A model generated the notes under the pieces. It was given only the letters and a program-made list of their open reading frames with translations. It was not told where the DNA came from and searched no databases. Position numbers and translations under genes: made by a program. From IMG/VR virus record IMGVR_UViG_3300045421_000416, positions 1 through 39,788 of that record: 39,788 nucleotides of DNA; one strand, 5' to 3'. Origin of the DNA: a virus. Of this stretch, positions 24,487 through 31,800 are shown piece by piece. Numbering within the stretch: position 1 is the first letter of the stretch; each line of letters begins with the position of its first letter.

Positions 24487-26796
24487 ATGGGAATGGGATC
24501 AAGTCCTAATCAAGTTGTACAGGCTAGCGAATACTTTCTTCAAGCCCTTGAAGCTCAAAGATCTATTAATTCTCATATCCATGAGATTGAGCCTACAACC
24601 CCTATATTTTTATATGAAATAGATTTAAATGAAATTAAACCTGCGACGATCTTATACCCAAATAGAAATGGCCCAGTTAAAGATGGTGTGATAAGAATTC
24701 ATAATGATTTTAATCTTTTTCATATTAATAGAGGAATTATAAAATGGAGAGGAAATCTTTACTTTCCATTTCCTGTCTATGGAGATCAATTTGATATAAC
24801 TTCTAATGGAACAATTCCAACTCCGAAAGTAAAATTTTCTAGTCAGTTTTTAGATGATGAATTTAATTCTTTTTATAAATATATAAGAATGCAGATTCAA
24901 GAGCTGAAAGATATAGTCGGCTCAAAAGTTACAAGAAGAAAAACTTTTGTTAGATATCTAAGTCCAGACAATTTTCCAGCGGCAGTAAATCCATTTAATA
25001 CTTTCTCAGATACTCCATGGGCGTCAAGAGATGGAGAAGTATTAACTGTGAGATCTTTAGAGAGATTACCAATAGGATTCTCCAAATGGTTAATTTACGG
25101 AGTAAAGCCTATACAGACTTCTAATAAGGTTTTTACATGTTTAAGAACAGACGATAGGTTAAAAACTTTAGAAATTAATCTTCAAAAGTATAATTATCAT
25201 TTAAATTCTTTAGACTTTTTCAATCTATTTGTAAATGAAGATATAAATCTAACTGACGATGTAATAGATGTGTTTTCTTCTGATGTTTTCATTATTCCTG
25301 CGAATAATACGTATACTAGCATAATTCCTAATGTTGAAAAAGAATTTAAAAAAATAAATTCAAATTCAACGATAAAAGCTTTATGTTATTTTAATTCTAT
25401 ATCTTTTAATAATACATCTAGTTCTACTATAAATTATCCCGTTACATTTTCTGAAGATGGCTCTAAATTAGTTACGTTTATTTCTTTAAAATCAAATAAT
25501 GAAACCATAGCAGAAAGATTTAATTATTCTATATCTACCCAAACATCCACTAGTTTTAGTGCAGCTTTTTCTAAACCTTTAAATAATAATTTTGAAATTA
25601 ATTATTTAACAATTCCAAGCGGGAATTATACTGGAATTAATCCGTATTCAAATGAGAATACAAAACTGGTTGCATTAAAATTAAATCCTAATTTTGGCGT
25701 ATCTACCTCTGGAGAATATAACATCATTTTTCCCACAATATTCTCTAATACTCCAAAAATATTATTTAATAGTTGGGGAAGCGCGGGATTCTTGTATAAT
25801 CAATATTTAAAAGATATTAGTTCTAGCGGTTGTACATTTGTTGCAACTCATACGGGCAATAATGTTGCATTACAAACTCAAAATATTCATTTAATTGCAA
25901 CGGATTATATAACAGAAGAATTAACTATCTCAAATACAACTCAAATATATACTTCATATCAAAATATGGCAAGAGATTATTTAGATCAAATTAATCAAAA
26001 GAAGATTGATATTTATGAAGTAGAATTAACGCCAGATATATATTACATTGATCGGAAAGTTCAAGAAGACTCTCAAAATGTTGTTTATGAGTTAGCTTCA
26101 TTATTGGATATAGAAGGAGTTAAATTACCAGGAAGAATCCTTCTATCTAAAAATTGCCCATTTACATATCGAGGTGAAGGGTGTGTATATGAGAGGCATG
26201 ATAGATTAAATGAAATGCATTCTGGGGTATATGGGATAGTTAATTCTGTGATAAATCCAAATAGTACAGCGGGATCAGATGGAGTATCAAGAGTTAGCGT
26301 TTCTTTATCTCAATCATGCAGAGGATTGCGAAGTGCTCCGCCGGTAGCAAATGGTTCTGATTCAACTTTTACCCAATATAGACAAGGCAACTGGATTGAT
26401 AGAGATGCTTGGCAACAAGGAGTAAATTATGCATATGGAAATTATATTCATATAGAAAAAAATAAAATAAAATATTATTTTGTATGCAAACAAAATCATA
26501 CGGCAGATTTAATAAATTCTCCTCCAAATTTCGAGTATTGGGAATCAGATACATGTTCTAAAACTCTAATTGGATGTAGACTAAGATGGAAAGATAATAT
26601 AAATTTTGAAACAAAAACCTTAGCGATAAATCATATGTTTGGACCAAATGAAAGTATCCCTGATACTTTATTAAAATTTCAAATCAGAGCTCCATTAGCT
26701 GCCGACGGTACTCAATTAGTTGGAGTTTTGCCATTTGGTGGATTTCCATCTGTAGAAGGGAAATTCCAATCTCAGCGAAGCATGGAAGGACCATAA
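24487..26796 (+). CDS. minor tail protein, lambda gpL family, with conserved 4-Cys Fe-S site and large insertions
   Basis: A 769-residue gpL homologue, over three times the 232 residues of lambda gpL. The N-terminal family part includes IIKWRGNLYFPFPV, then PTPKVKFSSQF and GSKVTRRKTFVRYL. The C-terminal family part has YELASLLDIEGVKLPGR and then NCPFTYRGEGCVY. The cysteines C557-x8-C566 and C690-x6-C697 reproduce the CX8C and CX6C pairs that bind an iron-sulfur cluster in lambda gpL. Between the two family parts is an insertion of roughly 300 residues with lectin-like strands (YNIIFPTIFSNTPKILFNSW). A chitin-binding-like module (about 638-688) separates the two Cys pairs. It would form part of the tail tip next to gpK/gpI/gpJ. 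Confidence 0.88.
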   Translation: MGMGSSPNQVVQASEYFLQALEAQRSINSHIHEIEPTTPIFLYEIDLNEIKPATILYPNRNGPVKDGVIRIHNDFNLFHINRGIIKWRGNLYFPFPVYGDQFDITSNGTIPTPKVKFSSQFLDDEFNSFYKYIRMQIQELKDIVGSKVTRRKTFVRYLSPDNFPAAVNPFNTFSDTPWASRDGEVLTVRSLERLPIGFSKWLIYGVKPIQTSNKVFTCLRTDDRLKTLEINLQKYNYHLNSLDFFNLFVNEDINLTDDVIDVFSSDVFIIPANNTYTSIIPNVEKEFKKINSNSTIKALCYFNSISFNNTSSSTINYPVTFSEDGSKLVTFISLKSNNETIAERFNYSISTQTSTSFSAAFSKPLNNNFEINYLTIPSGNYTGINPYSNENTKLVALKLNPNFGVSTSGEYNIIFPTIFSNTPKILFNSWGSAGFLYNQYLKDISSSGCTFVATHTGNNVALQTQNIHLIATDYITEELTISNTTQIYTSYQNMARDYLDQINQKKIDIYEVELTPDIYYIDRKVQEDSQNVVYELASLLDIEGVKLPGRILLSKNCPFTYRGEGCVYERHDRLNEMHSGVYGIVNSVINPNSTAGSDGVSRVSVSLSQSCRGLRSAPPVANGSDSTFTQYRQGNWIDRDAWQQGVNYAYGNYIHIEKNKIKYYFVCKQNHTADLINSPPNFEYWESDTCSKTLIGCRLRWKDNINFETKTLAINHMFGPNESIPDTLLKFQIRAPLAADGTQLVGVLPFGGFPSVEGKFQSQRSMEGP
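26390..26553 (+). other. CBM5/12-like module inserted in the gpL Fe-S domain
   Basis: Residues about 638-688 read W-I-D-R-D-A-W-Q-Q-G-V-N-Y-A-Y-G-N-Y, then KYYFVCKQNH, P and a closing YW, which is the aromatic pattern of chitin-binding type-3 modules. The insertion widens the gap between the second and third cluster cysteines to 123 residues. Confidence 0.5.
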
Positions 26797-26800
26797 ATGT

Positions 26801-27547
26801 ATGGAGTTTAACCCCCAAATTAAAAATTACATTAAAGATCTTGCAATTAGAAAAGCTCATGAAGAAATCTGTGGGTTTATATACTTCAAATCTAAAGAAT
26901 ATAAATTTGATATATATCCATGCAAGAATAGAGCAGAAAATAGAAGTAATAATTTTATAATATCTCCACAAGATTATTTGAATTGTTCAAATTTAGGTAA
27001 AATTATTGCTTGTTATCATTCACACGTTAATGAAAGTGTTGATTTTAGTGAGATTGATAAAAATAATAGCAATGTTTATAATATTCATTATATATTATAT
27101 AATGTAAAATATAATATGTTCAACTTCTACTCTCCAAATAAAGAAAGTAATCCATATATAGGAAGACCATTTGTCTTGGGCAAGTCAGATTGTTTTACAT
27201 TAATGCAAGAATATGCATTAAAAGAGGAAAAGGTTAAAATTAATTTTCCTCGAGATTTAATTTATCCAAGACATTTAGAAGATATAAAAGATTTATACGA
27301 AATTAATTTCAAAAATCAAGGTTTTATCAAATTAGATAAATCAGTAAAATTGAATAAATCAGACGGAATTATGATGATGTTTCCTGGAGTTTCAGATAAA
27401 TTCCCTACGCATGCGGCAGTATATATAGGAGATGGATTGATCTTGCATCAGCCTTTTAATTCTTTTTCTTGTGTAAATATATATGATAACTTCTTCAAGA
27501 AACATACTAGTTATGTTTTGAGGTATAAGGAGCGCATGAATGGTTAA
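26801..27547 (+). CDS. tail assembly protein, lambda gpK family (JAMM/MPN plus NlpC/P60 peptidase)
   Basis: A 248-residue two-domain hydrolase. The N-terminal JAMM/MPN domain has Glu22 and the exact HxH-x7-S-x2-D zinc motif (H73, H75, S83, D86). The C-terminal NlpC/P60 domain has the nucleophile in GKSDCFTLM (C131), then THAAVYIGDG (H204) and LILHQ (H216). This domain pair defines the gpK family, required for tail-tip assembly and thought to include a cell-wall peptidase. It lies between the L and I homologues as in lambda. Start: ATG 10 bases after GGAAGGA; the last 8 bases overlap the next gene. Confidence 0.92.
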   Translation: MEFNPQIKNYIKDLAIRKAHEEICGFIYFKSKEYKFDIYPCKNRAENRSNNFIISPQDYLNCSNLGKIIACYHSHVNESVDFSEIDKNNSNVYNIHYILYNVKYNMFNFYSPNKESNPYIGRPFVLGKSDCFTLMQEYALKEEKVKINFPRDLIYPRHLEDIKDLYEINFKNQGFIKLDKSVKLNKSDGIMMMFPGVSDKFPTHAAVYIGDGLILHQPFNSFSCVNIYDNFFKKHTSYVLRYKERMNG

Positions 27548-28856
27548 AGTTAAATTACATGGATATTTAGGTCAAGAGATTGGCGAAGAATGGGATTTAA
27601 ATGTCTCTAGCGTTGCAGAAGCTTTTCGAGCTATAGAAGCTAACACAAAAAAGCTAACAAAACTTTTTATAGATCAATCTGAAAAGAATGCAAAATATGA
27701 AATATTAATTAATCATAGACCTTTGTGGGTTCCTAAAGCGGAAGAAATGCCTCTCAATTATAAAGACGTTAATAAAAAACATTTTGCAAGATTATCTGAG
27801 TCTGAAATGTTTATGGATTTTGGATCAACGTTAAAAACTATTGATATTATCCCTATCGTAGAAGGTGCGGGTGGAGGAGGCGGTGGTGGTGCGCAAGGAT
27901 GTTTTCCAGCTGGAACAAAAATTTCCACACCCCAAGGTGAAAAAAATATAGAAGACCTAAAAGAAGGAGACGAAATATATTCTTTTGATAAAGATAAAAA
28001 TATACAAATTGACATAATTGAGAAAGTTTTTGAACATGAAAATAATAAAATTTTAAAAATTACGTTATGGGATGGATCAGTAATTAGAAGCACAGGAAAT
28101 CACTGGTTTTTTAATGAGTATAATAGATTTACTCCTCTTGAAAATTTTCAAGTTGGAGATGTTCTAATTCATAAAAGTGGAGACGTAATGCCTATTGAAA
28201 GAATAGAAGAAGATGGAAATGAAAAAGTTTATAATTTTCATGTGATGAAAAATCATACATACATAGCTAGTAATATTTTTGTGCATAATGGAGGAGGAGG
28301 AAAACAAGGTGGAGGAGCTAAAGGAGGAGGCGGTGGAAGTGGATTTAAAAGTGTTTTCGCGGTATTCCTAGCTATAATTTTAGCTCCAGTTTCTGGTGGA
28401 GGTTCATTAGGTATATTAGGCATGTTAGCTCCAGCCATTTTAGGATTAGTAGCTTTAGGAGTTTCTATGCTGTTAATGAAACCACCACCTATGGTTAGCC
28501 CGCAACAAATAGCGAATCCTTCAGCAGATTTCGAAGCTTCTCCAGATACTGGAGGAGGAGAACCATCTTACACTTTTAATGGTCCAGTAAATACAATTGG
28601 AGAGGGAGGACCAGTACCAATAGGTTATGGCAGATTAATCATAGGTAGTCAACAAATTTTTAGTTCGTATGATCAAATATACAGAATTCAATCAAGAGCA
28701 AATAAATATGAAAGCGATGGAAAAGCTCCAATTGGCGCAGGAGCATCAGAAAAAAATTATCCTACAAAAAGTTTTTATTTTACTCATCACGGATATCCCA
28801 TAAATATTCAAGATATTCAAGGGAATTCAATGAGCGATAACTCATTATCAATTTAA
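27540..28856 (+). CDS. tail assembly protein, lambda gpI family, interrupted by a Hint domain
   Basis: A 438-residue protein. Residues 1-107 are the N-terminal TAPI-like domain (VKVKLHGYLGQEIGEEW to IDIIPIVEGA), the usual start of gpI. A glycine-rich linker begins at 108 and is interrupted by a 130-residue Hint domain (121-250), after which the linker resumes (GGGGKQGGGAKGGGGG). Two hydrophobic segments follow (SVFAVFLAIILAPVSG and ILGLVALGVSMLLM), and the conserved C-terminal part has SYTFNGPVNTIGEGGPVPIGYG. Without the Hint domain the protein would be 308 residues. The ribosome site AAGGAG lies 7 bases before the ATG. The gene sits between the K and J homologues, as in lambda. Confidence 0.85.
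   Translation: MVKVKLHGYLGQEIGEEWDLNVSSVAEAFRAIEANTKKLTKLFIDQSEKNAKYEILINHRPLWVPKAEEMPLNYKDVNKKHFARLSESEMFMDFGSTLKTIDIIPIVEGAGGGGGGGAQGCFPAGTKISTPQGEKNIEDLKEGDEIYSFDKDKNIQIDIIEKVFEHENNKILKITLWDGSVIRSTGNHWFFNEYNRFTPLENFQVGDVLIHKSGDVMPIERIEEDGNEKVYNFHVMKNHTYIASNIFVHNGGGGKQGGGAKGGGGGSGFKSVFAVFLAIILAPVSGGGSLGILGMLAPAILGLVALGVSMLLMKPPPMVSPQQIANPSADFEASPDTGGGEPSYTFNGPVNTIGEGGPVPIGYGRLIIGSQQIFSSYDQIYRIQSRANKYESDGKAPIGAGASEKNYPTKSFYFTHHGYPINIQDIQGNSMSDNSLSI
27900..28289 (+). other. Hint (bacterial intein-like) domain in the gpI homologue
   Basis: 130 residues, Cys121 to Asn250. Block A is CFPAGTKISTPQGEKNIEDL, block B contains TGNH (TxxH), block F is YNFHVMKNHTYIA and block G ends VHN. The next residue is Gly, not Cys/Ser/Thr, so canonical splicing should not work. 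This is the layout of bacterial intein-like (BIL) domains. No endonuclease domain is present. It shares a 22-base identical run with the second Hint domain. Confidence 0.88.
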
Positions 28857-28859
28857 TTT

Positions 28860-31800
28860 ATGGCAAAAAAATGTAAAGATTGTGATCCAAATAAATATAT
28901 CGAAGGAGTTTCCTGGAGAGGAAAAAATGGTATTTCTTATGATGGATATACAGTTTATAATGATGTAGGCAAACCTAGTTCAACAGATATAACTTTAGCA
29001 GATGTGTCAGATTTAGTAGATGCATATAATCCAATATTTTCTGCAAGCACAACTTACCCTAATCCTTTACCAGAATCATCTAATAATCAAATTAATATAG
29101 ACGGAGTTGATAGAGGAAATGGATTTTGGTTTGTATGGAGTCTTGTGAATGGATTAGTCATGTATGGCACTCCTGGCGTAAATCCAACTCCTTCAGCTAT
29201 TTTAAGTTCTGCAACAACAACAGCCAAGTACGGATCTGCTTTTTCTTTTAATGTCGAATTAGAACAAGTGGTATCATCATTAAATTATACTGATTTTGGA
29301 ATTTTAGCAGATTTAAATTCTAGTGATAGGTTGAGATTCGTAGGAACAAATAGTACGATTATAGAATTTAAAAAAAATTTAATTAACTATGTTGGATATT
29401 ATACGGGTATTATTGAATCCATATTAAATGGGAATAGATATATAAGCGTAGGCAGTGGTAAAAATAAAACAACTCGATTAGAAACGTTTAAAGCTTTTAA
29501 AAGTTTAACAATAAAAAGCAAGGATCAATATGGGAATGATCCTATATATGTAAATAGTGCACCAACAGTTCATGCATTTAGAGGGCAAGCTTTTGGCTAT
29601 AGTTTAACTACTAATTTGCCTAGTAATCAGTATAGCGCTAGTTTAGATGCAAACTCTTTAAATATCTTACAAAATTTAGGATTAGTATGGAATCCGAATA
29701 CTAAAACTATTACTGGAACAGTAGCTCTTAATGTCGAAGCAGATATAAAAACTTCAACTTTAAGTTTTATAATCTATGGTCCAAATTCAGACGCAGGAAA
29801 TAGAAAAAATTTTAATTTATCTATACTATATGGCGAGCAGAAGACCACAGATGTTTTACCAACTATATCTGCTAAAACTTATAGTGGTACGGTAGGAACT
29901 GCAATTGGAAATCAAACTTTAGCCGGACTAAATAATAAACATACTATTTTAGCTGTCTCTTCTTTACCTGAAGGTTTAGTTTTTAATTCTACTAGTAAAA
30001 CTATTACAGGAATTCCAAGGCATGCGGGTACATTTTACGCTTACGCAAGCTGTTCTAACGCTAAAGGATCTAGTTCAAAAGTCACATTAACATTTAATTT
30101 TAATCCGTATACTAAAGATAATAGACCTACAGGGGCGAATAGTTATCCAAGTCGATTAAATTTGCCTTCCTGGAATTTTGATATTATTAAAAACAATAAA
30201 ATTATTTTAAATTTAAGAAGCGCTGGAGATGAAATTTTAAGCTTTAAAAAAATAAGCATAAATGAATTTGAGACCATAAGAAAAAATGGAAAACCAGACG
30301 GAATTACAAATATTGGTGGATCTATACCAGATACTACTTTTTCTCCTGGGCAAGGAGTAGAATCTGAAAGTTGCTTCTGGCTTAACATTGATGATCCAAC
30401 CGCTGCAAACGCAAGGGCAAGAAGAGTCTCTGGAGTTTTAATACAACCAGAATTTAGCATATCAATCTTAGGAAACTATGCTATAAGATACGCTTCTGTA
30501 AATCAAGTAGATCTTCTTGGAAATGTTTGCTATACTCCAGATGCTAACTCTAGTGGTCCAGCTTCTACTCCTTTTGTAGAGAATCTAACAGTCATAGCAA
30601 CAAGTACGGTCAAAAACTCTATTAGCGCTAATCAAGCTGAAAATGTTCCAACAATAACTATTAGTCCAACACAAATAGAGCATCAAGTTATCTTTACAGG
30701 AGGCTCTTTAGAAACGAGTTCCCCAACAGCAACAACACGATTATCAAAAAGTAATCTTTTGAAGTATCCAAATGGCATTCCCAATAGAAATGGGACATAT
30801 CCATTTTATGTACAAATGGCAGATACTTGCGCATTTAATTTAAGATCAGATAGATTTAGTATGTTCATAGGCACATATACAACAAGAGCTGGAGATGTGT
30901 ATACATGCACTTATTCAAGTACATGCTTTCCAGCTGGAACAAAAATTTATACTCCTTATGGATTAAAAAATATAGAAGAGTTAAAACAGTCTGATGAAGT
31001 GTATGGTTACGATGATAAAACTCAAGATTTAAAAATTTCTAAAATATCAGAAATTTTTGATGAAGGTCAAGATCTTGAACCTATAACTAAAGTGACTTTA
31101 GAAGATGGATCACAAATAAGATGTACAAAATGTCACCCGTTTTTAACTGATAATAATGAATATAAGCTTCTTTTAGATATAAAAGTTGGGGAGCATTTGT
31201 ATACATTCAACAAAAAGAAATTAAAAATATTAAAGATGGAGCACGACGGTTTTGAAAAAGTATATAATTTTGAAGTAGAGAAATATCATAATTATATTGC
31301 AGAAGGAATTTTTGTTCATAATAGATATGGTGGCGTCAGAAAAGGGACAAGAACATGGAACGATAATTATACATTACCAAGCTCTTCGATTCCAAGGAAT
31401 TGTCACACTTTAGTAAGTAGAGTGGGAGATAGACAACAAATAGATCGGTATGGTTTTAGATATGGAAATACGTTAAAAGATACAAAAGATATAGGCATAA
31501 CTTCTTTAACAAATATATCTTTGTTAGACGTTCTTGGAGAAGGTCCTATCGAAGGTATTGTAGATTATGAAATAGTCCCTAATCCAGGAGCAACAATAGG
31601 AGATATAGGTTATAAAAATGGAGTTAAAATAATTAAATATCAAGGACCAGATTCTTTATTAAGATCTGTATATTGGAATGAGATACCTATAGCAGATAAT
31701 ACTTATCCAGCTAAGGGAAGTTTAAATTTTGAATTTATTAGACTCGCATATGATTATGGTGATTCAGCCCCAAGACATACAAGACTAAATGAATTAAAAA

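Noticed and set aside
27900-28289. A standard self-splicing mini-intein
   Set aside because: The residue after the terminal Asn is Gly (Arg in the second case), so the trans-esterification step of canonical splicing lacks its nucleophile. BIL-type processing is more likely.
28253-28438. Pro-rich minus-strand frame opposite the gpI linker
   Set aside because: It is the antisense reading of the Gly codon run in the gpI linker, not a gene.
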